In this document: positions 1 through 8,654 of the stretch, piece after piece
How positions within the stretch are numbered: position 1 is the first letter of the stretch
Layout of the letters: each line of letters opens with the position of its first letter
Origin: Microbulbifer agarilyticus S89
Lineage (GTDB): Bacteria > Pseudomonadota > Gammaproteobacteria > Pseudomonadales > Cellvibrionaceae
Reading direction: 5' to 3'
Length of the DNA stretch: 64,000 bases
Assembly (NCBI RefSeq): GCF_000220505.1
Contig: NZ_AFPJ01000028.1
Span: 62,001-126,000, forward strand
The notes under the pieces: model-generated
Databases searched by the model: none
What the model saw: only the letters and a program-made list of their open reading frames with translations
What the model was told of the DNA's origin: nothing
Made by a program: the position numbers and the translations under genes

Positions 1-18
1 CCAAACACGGTTGTTCAT
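1..18 (-). CDS. glnG: NtrC nitrogen response regulator (first six codons only)
   Basis: The minus strand reads ATG and then codons for N-N-R-V-W before the window ends. This matches the usual NtrC N-terminus just before the acidic pocket of the receiver domain. It starts 59 nt after the stop of glnL, the normal glnL–glnG order. A GGAAAA stretch upstream could be the ribosome binding site. NtrC is the sigma-54 activator that NtrB phosphorylates. Only 18 nt are visible, so the call rests on position and these few residues. Confidence 0.6.
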
Positions 19-77
19 AATAATTTTCCGGCCTGCGTTCTCAGTCAAAAATCTGTGCGTATTCGATGCTGTCGCGG

Positions 78-1151
78 CTACTCAGAAGCCAGCGGCAGAT
101 AAATCTGGAATTCCGTTTGCCCGGGCTCGCTCTCGCATTTAATCAGCCCGCGGTGCTGGTTAATAATGTGCTGCGAAAGGGACAACCCCAGCCCGGTCCC
201 CTCTGCGCGCCCCGAAATCATCGGGTAAAAAATGCGTTCGCGGATGTCCTCCGGGATACCCGGACCGTTATCCACAACGTCAATGCGGCACACCAGTGAG
301 CAGTGGCGGCGACCGATGGTGAACTGACGCTGAACCCGGGTGCGGATCACCAGGCTGCCTTTTTTCAGGCCAATGCTCTCGGCGATGGCCTGCATGGCAT
401 TGCGCGCAATATTCAAAATCGCCTGGATCAGTTGCTCACTGTCCGCCGGAATATCCGGAATCGATGGGTCGTAGTCCCGCTCGATAATCAGCGCGCCATT
501 GCATTCGGCTTCGATCAGCTGTGCGACCCGCTCGGTGATGGTGTGGACATTGACCGGTTGCAGCTGCACCGGCTTGCGCGGCCCCAGCATGCGGTCCACC
601 AGGTTGCGCAGGCGGTCGGCCTCTTCGATGATGATCTGGGTGTATTCACCCAGGCCGTCGTCGTCCAGCTCCTTCAATTCTGTTTGCAGTAACTGTGCCG
701 CCCCGCGAATACCACCCAGTGGGTTCTTCACCTCATGCGCCATGCCGCGCACCAGATTGCGCGTGGTCTCCTGCGCGGAGAGCAGCGCGTCTTCACGCGC
801 GATGCGCAACAGACGATCCATCGACTGCACCTCCAGCAACAACAGCCCAAGGTCGGGCAGCGGTGTCACCGAGTAGTCCACGGTGCATTCTTCGAGGTTG
901 TGCAGCAGCCACAGGGCACGGCGCACCGTGTACTTCTCGCCACTGGCCAGGGACGCGCGTAACGCCTCCAGCGCCGCGGGGTTTTCCCGCACCACCTCTT
1001 CCAGCGGCTGGCCACCGGCCCGCGCATTGGATACCGCGATCAGGTTCTCGGCGGCGGAATTCAAATAGCAAAGTGCCAGCTTGTCATCGAGCACCAATAC
1101 GGCCGAAGTGAGGTTGTCCAGCAGCAGGCGTAATTGACGATCGTTGAGCAT
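78..1151 (-). CDS. glnL: NtrB nitrogen-regulation sensor kinase
   Basis: This 357-residue protein has the NtrB layout: a cytosolic PAS-like sensor (about residues 1–115) with no membrane segment, a dimerisation/phosphoacceptor helix with the H-box MAHEVKNPLGG (His139), then an ATPase domain with an N-box near 245, the G1 box DNGPGIP near 293 and the G2 box GTGLGLSLS near 317. NtrB phosphorylates or dephosphorylates NtrC according to nitrogen status signalled by PII. It lies downstream of glnA and the DUF4124 gene and directly before glnG. The length is normal for the family (about 350). The start is the ATG just after GTTGCGC-rich sequence; no strong Shine–Dalgarno is obvious. Confidence 0.95.
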   Translation of the reverse strand: MLNDRQLRLLLDNLTSAVLVLDDKLALCYLNSAAENLIAVSNARAGGQPLEEVVRENPAALEALRASLASGEKYTVRRALWLLHNLEECTVDYSVTPLPDLGLLLLEVQSMDRLLRIAREDALLSAQETTRNLVRGMAHEVKNPLGGIRGAAQLLQTELKELDDDGLGEYTQIIIEEADRLRNLVDRMLGPRKPVQLQPVNVHTITERVAQLIEAECNGALIIERDYDPSIPDIPADSEQLIQAILNIARNAMQAIAESIGLKKGSLVIRTRVQRQFTIGRRHCSLVCRIDVVDNGPGIPEDIRERIFYPMISGRAEGTGLGLSLSQHIINQHRGLIKCESEPGQTEFQIYLPLASE

Positions 1152-1545
1152 TCCAGCTTCCGCAGTTGGGTGTTTGGCGTTGCGCGGTTGTGCACTTTTC
1201 CGGTTCGCCTAATGGCAGTGCAAGAAGCAAACCAAAATGGCGCAAAAAACCGATCAAAGAGAATGAATTAGAGGGCGCTGGCGGCCTCCGCCACCAATGA
1301 GCGCACCATTATTGTGCATTGAGTGAAAAATAGCCAGATCTGGTGTTCATTGCGGGGCAGCGCGTGCCGGCAGAGAGGGCACGGGGTAGAGAGGCTGAGG
1401 AGGATGGCGAAAGCGGCGCGAGGCAGAGGGACGCGAGGCAAAGGGACGCGAGCCAGACCGTAGCGGCTCATCAGGCGAGTACGCCCAGTCGCAGCGCGCA
1501 CTCGGTATGAGTTACTCACTCGACTGGAGTGAGTGCTCGCCGCTA
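1152..1545. other. 394-nt gap between glnL and the DUF4124 gene
   Basis: I see no convincing gene. An 83-codon minus-strand frame crosses it, but its product is low-complexity because of a 15-bp tandem repeat at 1418–1447 (GCGAGGCARAGGGAC twice, plus a partial third copy to 1452). A 7-bp hairpin (ACTCACT/AGTGAGT, 1514–1534) sits just downstream of the DUF4124 stop, without a T-tract. The size of the gap suggests a separate promoter for glnL-glnG inside it, but I cannot point to clear boxes. Confidence 0.5.
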
Positions 1546-2226
1546 TTAACGGGGCTGGGGACTGGGCGGTTTCGCGACACCGGGTACCTGCTGGGCCTTG
1601 GGCATCTGCGGCGCTTGCTGCGCCGGGAATTCCGGTATCTGCCCGCCCGGTCGCTTCACGTGGACCTGGATAGTTTGCGACTGTGCCAGTGGCTCGCCAG
1701 TGGCGCTGTACAGCACCGCCTGAATGGTGTGAGTACCGCGCTCCAGCGCAGAGATATCCAGGCTCGTACTGGAGGAGCCACCACTCCAGCGTTGGCCGTC
1801 GACCACCGCAAAGAAGCGGTAACCATCCCGCGGCACCGGATTCACCGCCACTTGCAAGACGATAAACCGCTGGCCGGGGGGAATGGTTGCATCATCCGCC
1901 GGGCTGACAATGGCAAAGCTGATTGGCCCCAGGTCTTCGCGCTGGCGCGCTTCGCCAGACCGCGGGGACAGCTTGCGTGTGGGCAGCGCGCTTTTGGGGG
2001 CGATTGGCTGGACATTGATCGGCCCAATCTCGACCTTTTCCACCTTTTCGCCCGCCGGCGCGGTATCACTGAAGGTTATCCGGCCATCGGGCCCGACAAT
2101 CTTGTACACGGAGCCCGTAGACGAGCCAGAGCCACCCTTGGTGTTGTCGGACTGGTCCTGGGCGCTCGCGGTGGCCGTCAGCAGAACGGCGAATGGCACT
2201 GCAAGCAACGCGGTCAGTTTGATCAT
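1546..2226 (-). CDS. DUF4124 domain periplasmic protein
   Basis: A 226-residue exported protein: signal peptide at residues 1–22 (cleavage near TASA/QDQ), a Gly/Ser-rich stretch, then a DUF4124 motif at about 39–58 (VYKIVGPDGRITFSDTAPAG, where the pattern Y-K-x-x-D/P-x-G-x-x-x-F-S-D is typical). After it comes a beta-rich Ig-like region (about 100–190) and a Pro/Gln-rich tail. A DUF4124 gene between glnA and glnL is common in pseudomonads and relatives; its role is unknown. The start is supported by GGGAG upstream of the ATG. It may be read through from glnA only weakly, because a terminator lies between them. Confidence 0.85.
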   Translation of the reverse strand: MIKLTALLAVPFAVLLTATASAQDQSDNTKGGSGSSTGSVYKIVGPDGRITFSDTAPAGEKVEKVEIGPINVQPIAPKSALPTRKLSPRSGEARQREDLGPISFAIVSPADDATIPPGQRFIVLQVAVNPVPRDGYRFFAVVDGQRWSGGSSSTSLDISALERGTHTIQAVLYSATGEPLAQSQTIQVHVKRPGGQIPEFPAQQAPQMPKAQQVPGVAKPPSPQPR

Positions 2227-2347
2227 GGTCGCTCCCGCAATCGTGTTTTCAACCTACCTGTTTATTAAGGCTAGTGTACTCGTGAAACCGGGCACGGCGT
2301 ACAGCACTTGCACGCATAACTGCACAAAATCCCCCCTGTAGGCGCAT

Positions 2348-2380
2348 AAAAAAAGCCCACACCGTCAGGTGTGGGCTTTC
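2348..2380 (-). terminator. Intrinsic terminator after glnA
   Basis: A perfect 10-bp stem (2354–2363 with 2368–2377, loop GTCA) is followed on the minus strand by seven T residues. It lies about 100 nt downstream of the glnA stop, so glnA can be made as a monocistronic message. Confidence 0.9.
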
Positions 2381-2476
2381 TCGTCATCTTTGCGCCGTTC
2401 TCACCAGTCCCGTTGCGGGGACCCGGCGGCGGCGCGCTGATGATACTCCGTTTTACACAGAAGCGCCTGCGGCGTC

Positions 2477-3883
2477 TTACACGGAGTAGTACAGGTCGAA
2501 CTCAACCGGGTGAGTGGTCATGTTCAGGCGCTGTACTTCTTCTTTCTTCAGCTCGATGTACGCGTCGATCGCGTCGTCGGTGAATACGCCACCTTCGGTC
2601 AGGAACGCACGGTCCTGATCCAGTGCGTCCAGAGCCTGCTCCAGGCTGGAAGCAACGGTCGGGTACTCGGCCAGCTCTTCCGCCGGCAGATCGTACAGAT
2701 CCTTGTCCGCAGCGTCGCCAGGGTGGATCTTGTTCTTAACACCGTCGAGGCCAGCCATCAGCAGAGCGGAGAAGGCCAGGTACGGGTTAGCAGTCGGATC
2801 CGGGAAGCGCGTTTCGATACGCTTGCCTTTCGGGCTCGGTACGAACGGGATACGGATGGACGCAGAGCGGTTACGCGCGGAGTAAGCCAGGATTACCGGG
2901 GCTTCGAAGCCCGGAACCAGACGCTTGTAGGAGTTGGTAGACGCGTTACAGATGGCGTTCAGGGCACGCGCGTGCTTAATGATACCGCCAACATAGAACA
3001 GCGCAGTTTCAGACAGTCCAGCGTAAGCGTCACCAGCGAACTGGTTTACGCCGTCTTTGCTGAAGGACTGGTGCACGTGCATACCAGAACCGTTGTCGCC
3101 TACCAGCGGCTTCGGCATAAAGGTCGCAGTTTTACCGTAAGCGTGCGCTACGTTGTGTACCGCGTACTTCAGGATCTGAACTTCGTCCGCTTTCTTGGTC
3201 AGGGTGTTGGCGCCAACGCCGATTTCACACTGGCCAGCAGTACCCACTTCGTGGTGATGTACCTCAATTTCCAGACCCATGGCTTCCATAGCGGAACACA
3301 TGGCAGCACGCACGTCGTGCAGGGAGTCGACCGGAGGAACCGGGAAGTAACCGCCTTTAACGCCCGGACGGTGGCCCATGTTGCCGTCGGTGAAGTTAGC
3401 GCCGGAAGACCAGGCCGCTTCTTCAGAGTTGATTTTGTAGAAGGCGCCACCCATTTCGGCACCCCAGGTGATGTCGTCGAATACGAAGAACTCAGGCTCC
3501 GGACCGAACAGTGCGGTGTCGCCGAAACCAGTGGACTTCAGGTATTCCTCAGCGCGCAGTGCGATGGAACGCGGGTCGCGCTCGTAGCCCTGGCCAGTGA
3601 TCGGATCAACGATGTTACAGCGAATGATGACAGTCGCTTCGTCGGTGAACGGGTCCAGGAAGGCAGTTTCGTCGTCCGGCATCAGGATCATGTCGGATTC
3701 GTTGATGCCTTTCCAACCAGCGATGGAGGAGCCATCGAACATCTTGCCTTCTTCGAAGAACTCACCGTCAACTTCCTTAGCGGGAATGGAAACGTGTTGT
3801 TCCTTACCTTTGGTATCGGTGAAGCGCAGGTCTACCCATTTAGCTTCGCTCTCTTTGATGAGCCCGAGCGTTTTCGCTGACAT
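2477..3883 (-). CDS. glnA: Glutamine synthetase, type I
   Basis: Class I glutamine synthetase of 468 residues, the usual length for the proteobacterial dodecameric enzyme. It makes glutamine from glutamate, ammonia and ATP in the cytosol. Visible family marks are the beta-grasp N-domain, the DGSS stretch near residue 51, the MHVHQS ATP/glutamate region near 270, NRSASIRIP near 340, and the adenylylation site DLYDLP with Tyr at 397, so activity can be tuned by GlnE-type adenylylation. The C-terminus [11 protein letters not shown] is canonical. GGAGG lies 7 nt before the ATG. A sigma-54 promoter and an NtrC-type palindrome lie upstream, which fits NtrB/NtrC control by the genes just downstream. 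Confidence 0.98.
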   Translation of the reverse strand: MSAKTLGLIKESEAKWVDLRFTDTKGKEQHVSIPAKEVDGEFFEEGKMFDGSSIAGWKGINESDMILMPDDETAFLDPFTDEATVIIRCNIVDPITGQGYERDPRSIALRAEEYLKSTGFGDTALFGPEPEFFVFDDITWGAEMGGAFYKINSEEAAWSSGANFTDGNMGHRPGVKGGYFPVPPVDSLHDVRAAMCSAMEAMGLEIEVHHHEVGTAGQCEIGVGANTLTKKADEVQILKYAVHNVAHAYGKTATFMPKPLVGDNGSGMHVHQSFSKDGVNQFAGDAYAGLSETALFYVGGIIKHARALNAICNASTNSYKRLVPGFEAPVILAYSARNRSASIRIPFVPSPKGKRIETRFPDPTANPYLAFSALLMAGLDGVKNKIHPGDAADKDLYDLPAEELAEYPTVASSLEQALDALDQDRAFLTEGGVFTDDAIDAYIELKKEEVQRLNMTTHPVEFDLYYSV

Positions 3884-3949
3884 TACAGTCCTCCAAGAAT
3901 GAAAAAGTTATGTTCGCGCCAATTCGCTTTATCTTGTGGCAACAGTAAA

Positions 3950-3965
3950 AGCAAAGAGTGTGCCA
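3950..3965 (-). promoter_or_regulatory. Sigma-54 promoter of glnA
   Basis: The minus strand reads TGGCACACTCTTTGCT. Against the sigma-54 consensus TGGCACG-N4-TTGCW only the G at the seventh position differs, and the GG–GC spacing is exact. Transcription would begin near 3939, about 55 nt before the glnA start codon. Confidence 0.85.
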
Positions 3966-4097
3966 AATTGGGGCAAATTGACGGCAACGGGGTTTGGGGA
4001 GTCGGATTTAGTTGCTGCGGCGAACAATCGAATAGAATTCATCCAACCCGAACCAACAATATGACGCCAGCTAGTTCCGGTGGACCTCAGCATTCCC

Positions 4098-4134
4098 AAA
4101 AATGGTGCCCCCAAACCTCCGCCCGCACCATTTT
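4098..4134. promoter_or_regulatory. Inverted NtrC-like half sites
   Basis: Two perfect 10-bp inverted arms, AAAATGGTGC (4099–4108) and GCACCATTTT (4125–4134), are separated by 16 nt. Each contains the GGTGC/GCACC core of NtrC sites, but the spacing is wider than in a single operator. They may be a weaker NtrC site pair or a hairpin; the first reading is inferred from the neighbouring perfect site. Confidence 0.4.
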
Positions 4135-4153
4135 AGGGCGGGAATCATGCATT

Positions 4154-4172
4154 TGGCACCACTTTGGTGCCA
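4154..4172. promoter_or_regulatory. NtrC-type enhancer palindrome
   Basis: TGGCACCACTTTGGTGCCA is a perfect 8-bp inverted repeat with a 3-nt centre and matches the NtrC operator pattern (GCAC…GGTGC). It is centred about 225 bp upstream of the predicted glnA start, an enhancer-like distance, and only about 25 bp from the TATAAT box of thiI, so it could also affect thiI. Confidence 0.7.
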
Positions 4173-4196
4173 CAAGCAAAATCGTGATAGCGAGTT

Positions 4197-4202
4197 TATA
4201 AT
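4197..4202 (+). promoter_or_regulatory. Candidate -10 box of thiI
   Basis: A perfect TATAAT lies 72 nt before the thiI start codon. I find no good -35 hexamer at 16–18 nt, so the promoter may need an activator or may be weak. Confidence 0.4.
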
Positions 4203-4274
4203 TCGCCACCTCTTCCGGGAAGCCAGTAAATCCTTTCCGGCCTCAAATTCAACCGCGGTTCCGGCACATCCCTT

Positions 4275-5747
4275 ATGCACTTTGTCGTTAAATTTTTCCC
4301 AGAGATCACCATCAAGAGCAATCCCGTGCGCAAGCGCATGTCGCGACAGCTCGCGGACAACCTGCGCAAGCTGATGCGGCAGCTGGATGACCGTATCAAG
4401 GTGCGCAAGGACTGGGAAAAAATCGACGTGACCGCACCGGACGCAGTATCCCATCTTTCCGAGCGGATTGAGGGGGTACTGGCGCACACCCCGGGCATCG
4501 CCAATTTTGCTCGCGTGCAGCAGTTCCCGCTGGGCGACCTCGACGATATCTACCAGAAGACCCTCGCCATCTGGGGCCCGCAGCTGGCCGGCAAGACATT
4601 TTGTGTGCGGGTAAAACGCACCGGCAAGCACGATTTTAAGTCCGGGGACGTGGAGCAGTATGTGGGGGGCGGCCTCAACCAGAACACCGGCGCGGCCGGG
4701 GTTAAGCTGAAAAAACCCGACATCACCGTGAAACTGGAAATCCGTCACGACAAGCTGAATGTGATCGAGGAACTGCACCAGGGCCTCGGCGGTTTCCCGC
4801 TCGGCACCCAGGACCCGGTCATTTCGCTGGTGTCCGGGGGCTTCGACTCCACCGTATCCAGCTACCTCACCATCAAACGCGGTATCCGCACCCACTATCT
4901 GTTCTTTAACCTGGGCGGTCGCCAGCACGAGCTCGGGGTAAAGGAAGTCGCATTCTACCTGTGGGAAAAATATGGCTCCTCCCACCGGGTGCGCTTTGTC
5001 ACGGTACCGTTTGATGAAGTCGTGGCGGAAATCCTGGAGAAGGTGGATGACTCCTATATGGGCGTGACCCTGAAGCGCATGATGCTGCGCGCAGGCTCGG
5101 TCATCGCCAAGGAACTGGAGGTGGACGCGCTGGTAACAGGCGAAGCCATCGCCCAGGTTTCCAGCCAGACATTGAAGAACCTGTCGGTCATCGACAGCGT
5201 CACCGATACCCTGGTGCTGCGCCCACTCATTACTTCCGACAAGACCGACATTATTCGCACCGCGCGCGAGATCGGCACCGAGGAATTTGCCGCGAGTATG
5301 CCGGAGTACTGCGGGGTCATTTCGGTGAAACCCACCACCCGCGCGAAAATGGAAAAAGTCGAAAGCGAAGAAGCGCGCTTTGACTTTTCCGTGCTCGACC
5401 GCGCGGTGGGCAACCGGGTAATGCAGAATATCGATGAGGTAATGGACGACCTGGGTGAAGACGCTCCACCGGTGGATATCTTCAAAGAACCCGGCGATGC
5501 CATCATTATCGATATCCGCCACCCCACCGAGGAAGAGGTAAACCCGCTGGAAATCGACGACGCGGAAGTGGAGACCATCCCGTTCTACCGCCTCAGCACC
5601 GCCTTCCAGAAGCTGGATAAGGACAAACAGTACCTGCTGTACTGCGCGCGCGGGGTTATGAGCCAGCTGCATGCGTCGCACCTGCTGGATGAGGGCTACC
5701 GCAATGTAGGTGTGTTCCGCCCGGAGATTCCGCACCAGGGAAAATAA
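4275..5747 (+). CDS. thiI: tRNA 4-thiouridine synthase / thiazole sulfurtransferase ThiI
   Basis: A 490-residue ThiI with the long gammaproteobacterial architecture: ferredoxin-like and THUMP domains (about 1–165), a PP-loop ATP pyrophosphatase domain with SGGFDS at 187–192, and a C-terminal rhodanese domain (about 400–490). The two functional cysteines are in place: Cys346 (MPEYCGVIS) and Cys457 (LLYCARG), equivalent to E. coli Cys344 and Cys456. The enzyme adenylates U8 of tRNA and transfers persulfide sulfur; the rhodanese part also serves thiamine thiazole synthesis. The start fits the family N-terminus (hFxhKhFPEITIKS). The Shine–Dalgarno is weak. It is transcribed away from glnA and stands alone. 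Confidence 0.97.
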   Translation: MHFVVKFFPEITIKSNPVRKRMSRQLADNLRKLMRQLDDRIKVRKDWEKIDVTAPDAVSHLSERIEGVLAHTPGIANFARVQQFPLGDLDDIYQKTLAIWGPQLAGKTFCVRVKRTGKHDFKSGDVEQYVGGGLNQNTGAAGVKLKKPDITVKLEIRHDKLNVIEELHQGLGGFPLGTQDPVISLVSGGFDSTVSSYLTIKRGIRTHYLFFNLGGRQHELGVKEVAFYLWEKYGSSHRVRFVTVPFDEVVAEILEKVDDSYMGVTLKRMMLRAGSVIAKELEVDALVTGEAIAQVSSQTLKNLSVIDSVTDTLVLRPLITSDKTDIIRTAREIGTEEFAASMPEYCGVISVKPTTRAKMEKVESEEARFDFSVLDRAVGNRVMQNIDEVMDDLGEDAPPVDIFKEPGDAIIIDIRHPTEEEVNPLEIDDAEVETIPFYRLSTAFQKLDKDKQYLLYCARGVMSQLHASHLLDEGYRNVGVFRPEIPHQGK

Positions 5748-5775
5748 TTCCCGTCGCTACCCGCTGCCCGCAAAC

Positions 5776-5805
5776 GTAAAAAGGCCCGGTATCACTACCG
5801 GGCCC
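5776..5805 (-). terminator. Intrinsic terminator after the TonB-C-domain gene
   Basis: A 9-bp stem (5783–5791 with 5796–5804, loop TCAC) is followed by TTTTT on the minus strand. It lies about 100 nt past the stop of the minus-strand gene at 5902. It could also hinder read-through from thiI, but lacks a T-tract in that direction. Confidence 0.75.
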
Positions 5806-5901
5806 ACTGGGGGATGCCCGCGGTGATTGTTCGATAAATCGGGCCGCGGGACTTTAGCTACGCCGAATAAAGCTACGGCGCTCGATCAAGAGAAGTGTTA
5901 C

Positions 5902-6510
5902 CTAAGACGAGTGAATAAAGAACAGATCGTAAAAGGGACCAGACCATCGCGGCGTGTAAATTTCCGGCGAGCCGCCGGCGCCTTTTGTTACGCCATTACT
6001 GATCGCACCTTGGTGTGAGGAATTCTCTTCTTCAGCGCACGCCGCACTATCCTTTACCTCTCCACACGCTTCAGTTTTGAAGATAAAAGGGAACAACCAG
6101 GTGCGACCACTGACAGCCTCTTCCATGGGTACAAACTGCCAATTTCTTACCGCATCAAGTACCGGCCCAGCGTAAACCAGCATGTCCTCTGAAGTCTGAT
6201 CACGCAGCGCCACAGCGGAAACACTGCCGTCCTTTTCAATATCAAAAGACACTAGTAAGGCGCCTTCCAGCTTGTCGGCAAGCGCTTTTTCGACTTTTGC
6301 ATTTTCAGAAAAATCCGGACGTTCGTAGTACCAGAACTGGACACCAGCTGCGCGAAATTCCTGTTGGCGATCGCGGCGAACCTGATTTTTGTAGTCGTTA
6401 ATGCACGCAGACTCTTGTGCAAAGCTGGCGCAATCAGGACGCTGCCAATCCAGGGCGAGCGCCTGGCTGGCGGCCAACAGCGCCGCGCTGGCCAGCAGTG
6501 ACTTAACCAC
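5902..6510 (-). CDS. Periplasmic protein with a TonB C-terminal-like domain
   Basis: A 202-residue protein with a cleavable signal peptide (about 1–19, ending LALA) and a TonB_C-like fold at about 75–145 (pattern L-V-S-F-D-I-x-x-D-G-S-V followed by a helix and W-Q-F-x-P). It lacks the proline-rich spacer and the retained N-terminal anchor of a true TonB, so it looks soluble in the periplasm. The tail past 150 is Cys- and Ser-rich and unlike TonB. The start is GTG, preceded by GAGGGGG; GTGGTTAA overlaps the TAA stop of the upstream peptidase by 8 nt, so the two are translationally coupled. A role with the TonB-dependent receptor upstream is inferred from this arrangement. Confidence 0.75.
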   Translation of the reverse strand: MVKSLLASAALLAASQALALDWQRPDCASFAQESACINDYKNQVRRDRQQEFRAAGVQFWYYERPDFSENAKVEKALADKLEGALLVSFDIEKDGSVSAVALRDQTSEDMLVYAGPVLDAVRNWQFVPMEEAVSGRTWLFPFIFKTEACGEVKDSAACAEEENSSHQGAISNGVTKGAGGSPEIYTPRWSGPFYDLFFIHSS

Positions 6511-8584
6511 GCTTCACCCCCTCGTAGTATTTGTACTCGAGACCCAGAGCGCCTTCAGGCACACAGTCACTGGCCGGCGGGTCGGTGGCCTCGCGATCAC
6601 CAATATGCCGATCGAAGAAGTCGATCATGCGGCAGTAAATTTCCAGCTGACTGTCTTCCTCACGGGCGCCATGGCCCGCACGCGGTGCCACGAGCGTCTC
6701 CAGCGCGTGCTCCTGCTGTTCCAAAGCATCGCGCATAGCCTCGTAGTGCGCCCAGTGCACGCGCACATCGCGCTGTCCCTGAATCAGGAATACTGGTGCC
6801 TTGATACGATCCACATTGGCCGCCGGGGAACGTCGCGCGCGTTCTTCTGCATCAGTACCGACGGCGGCTTTCAGGTATGTGCGGCCCGCTTTACGCAGGG
6901 GAATATCCCCCTCGGTCATAAAGATATTCAGGTCGTACACCCCCACATAACCGATACCGCACTTGTACAGGTCCGGCTCTTTGGTGATGCCCATCATTGC
7001 CGCGTAGCCACCGTAGGAGGCACCGTAGATACACACGCGCTCCGGATCGGCGATACCAGCCTGAATCGCCCAGTAAGTCGCATCGGTCAGATCATCCTGC
7101 ATCTCACGCCCCCACTTACCGTACCCTCCAAACAGGAACTCACGGCCATAACCGCCGGAACCGCGATAGTTCACATGCATCACCGCATAACCGGCATTGG
7201 CGAACACGATGCGCTCCTTGTTGTAACCCCAATAATCACGAGGACCGTGCGGGCCACCGTGGGGGAGGATGATCAACGGTAGGTTTTTCGCTTCCTTGCC
7301 GACCGGCAAGGTGATGTAGCCATTGATTTCGAGACCATCTCGCGCATTGAAACGCACCGGGTGGGTGGCTGGAATCGTGGCAGGGTCGATCCATTCCGCC
7401 TGGTTGGCGAGGAACTTGAGTGCACCATCAAACTGGTTATATACGTAGTAACTGCCGGGATGGCGGTCGTCACCAATGTGCACCACCCACTCGTTGCCAT
7501 CGCTGGTGCGGTTCAAAATCTTGATGACTTTGTTTGGGAAAGTCCCCTGCAGGCGTTGGTGGGTTTTAGCGTAGTGGTTCTCTTTATCGATATAAACCAC
7601 CTGGGGATAATCGTAATTGATCATCGCTCCCCACGGGTTGCCATCGTCATCATTGTAGGTCTCGTCGTAGTCGACTTTCGGATGACGATACACCAACTCT
7701 TTCTCGCCGGTCTTTACGTTGACCTTGTACAACCCTTTGGTCGGTGCTTCGATGGTATCTGTGTACCACATAAAGCCGTCTTCGCGGGTCCAGGAAACCG
7801 GCGCAAACATACCTTTGGCATTGTGGTAAACGCTTTCTTCCCAATCACCGTTGTCTTGCTTGGTCGCAACCACGGTGTGATCAAAGCTGTCCGGCAGCCG
7901 GCCTACCCAGTGAGTAATGTCACCACCTTTGTTGAAGATCGGTTCTGCCAGACGGATCGGCGAACGTGCGATACGCGTGTTTTTACCGGTGTAGATATTC
8001 AGTTTGTAAATATATTGCAGCGGAAAGTCGAGTCCGGTACCGGAGGGATAAACCACTACACGGTAGTGCTTATCGTCAATTTTCCCAGCAAGGCTGGCGC
8101 TTTCATTACCGCCGTAATCATTGGTGCCAGTCCAGATCAGTTCCTTGCGCGAGCCATCCACATTCATTGCGGCGATGGAGCCGGAGCCGGAACCGGCACC
8201 CTCAGAGGTAGCGGACTTCATGCTGAAACTGAACAGCACGCGCTCTTTGTTCGCCCACTGGATATCGCTGACGCCGACCGAGCCGTCCATCTCGAGAGTG
8301 GATTTGATCTCCATGGTGCGACGATCAATGATCACGCCATCGGTCAACCCGTCCTCACGCACCTTGCCCGCAGCAAAGTGCCGGCCATCGGGAGAGATGC
8401 GAATATTTGTGTAGGCCACTGGACGGAACAGGTCCTCCATCGGCACTGGCAAGTTTCCCAGACTGTCTGCGTAGTTGCCGACATCCTGATTATTTTTATT
8501 TTCCGTTGCCTGCACTCCCTGGAGGCAGGACAAGGCAACCGCACTGATCACCAGAGCAGCTGCAGATATTTTTAGTATTTTCAT
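6503..8584 (-). CDS. Exported S9-family peptidase (dipeptidyl aminopeptidase/acylaminoacyl peptidase type)
   Basis: A serine peptidase of 693 residues with a signal peptide (about 1–27, ending GVQA), a beta-propeller region (about 50–400) and a C-terminal alpha/beta-hydrolase domain. The catalytic triad is visible: Ser523 in GASYGG, Asp606 in GQRD and His638 in AGHG. S9 enzymes of this type release short peptides from the N-termini of oligopeptides. I chose the ATG at 8584, 7 nt after AGGAG, over the adjacent GTG at 8587. It follows the receptor gene by 70 nt and overlaps the TonB-C-like gene, so the three genes probably act together in peptide capture and breakdown (inference). Confidence 0.9.
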   Translation of the reverse strand: MKILKISAAALVISAVALSCLQGVQATENKNNQDVGNYADSLGNLPVPMEDLFRPVAYTNIRISPDGRHFAAGKVREDGLTDGVIIDRRTMEIKSTLEMDGSVGVSDIQWANKERVLFSFSMKSATSEGAGSGSGSIAAMNVDGSRKELIWTGTNDYGGNESASLAGKIDDKHYRVVVYPSGTGLDFPLQYIYKLNIYTGKNTRIARSPIRLAEPIFNKGGDITHWVGRLPDSFDHTVVATKQDNGDWEESVYHNAKGMFAPVSWTREDGFMWYTDTIEAPTKGLYKVNVKTGEKELVYRHPKVDYDETYNDDDGNPWGAMINYDYPQVVYIDKENHYAKTHQRLQGTFPNKVIKILNRTSDGNEWVVHIGDDRHPGSYYVYNQFDGALKFLANQAEWIDPATIPATHPVRFNARDGLEINGYITLPVGKEAKNLPLIILPHGGPHGPRDYWGYNKERIVFANAGYAVMHVNYRGSGGYGREFLFGGYGKWGREMQDDLTDATYWAIQAGIADPERVCIYGASYGGYAAMMGITKEPDLYKCGIGYVGVYDLNIFMTEGDIPLRKAGRTYLKAAVGTDAEERARRSPAANVDRIKAPVFLIQGQRDVRVHWAHYEAMRDALEQQEHALETLVAPRAGHGAREEDSQLEIYCRMIDFFDRHIGDREATDPPASDCVPEGALGLEYKYYEGVKRG

Positions 8585-8605
8585 CACTTAACTCCTGTGG
8601 CCGGT

Positions 8606-8629
8606 ACCCGACAACAAAAATTGTCGGGT
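8606..8629 (-). other. Hairpin between receptor and peptidase genes
   Basis: A perfect 9-bp stem (ACCCGACAA/TTGTCGGGT, loop of 6) sits between two co-directional genes. There is no T-tract after it on the minus strand, so it is more likely an mRNA-stabilising or partial attenuating structure that sets peptidase levels below the receptor than a full terminator. Confidence 0.4.
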
Positions 8630-8654
8630 GCCGACCGACACCTCAAACAGGAAC

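Larger units (their letters stand above)
3884..4274. other. Divergent regulatory region between glnA and thiI
   Basis: This 391-nt gap holds no gene. It contains the glnA sigma-54 promoter, a perfect NtrC-type palindrome, a second pair of inverted GGTGC/GCACC arms and a TATAAT box for thiI; these are listed separately. Confidence 0.8.

Noticed and set aside
1268-1519. 83-codon minus-strand frame between glnL and the DUF4124 gene
   Set aside because: The product is low-complexity because of a tandem repeat; no domain or convincing start.
2510-3880. 456-codon plus-strand open frame opposite glnA
   Set aside because: It mirrors the highly biased codons of glnA; the product has no recognisable motif and glnA is certain.
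4071-5735. 554-codon minus-strand open frame opposite thiI
   Set aside because: Antisense shadow of thiI, running into the glnA promoter region; no family features.
8582-8587. GTG start for the S9 peptidase
   Set aside because: The adjacent ATG has better spacing from AGGAG; the difference is one residue.
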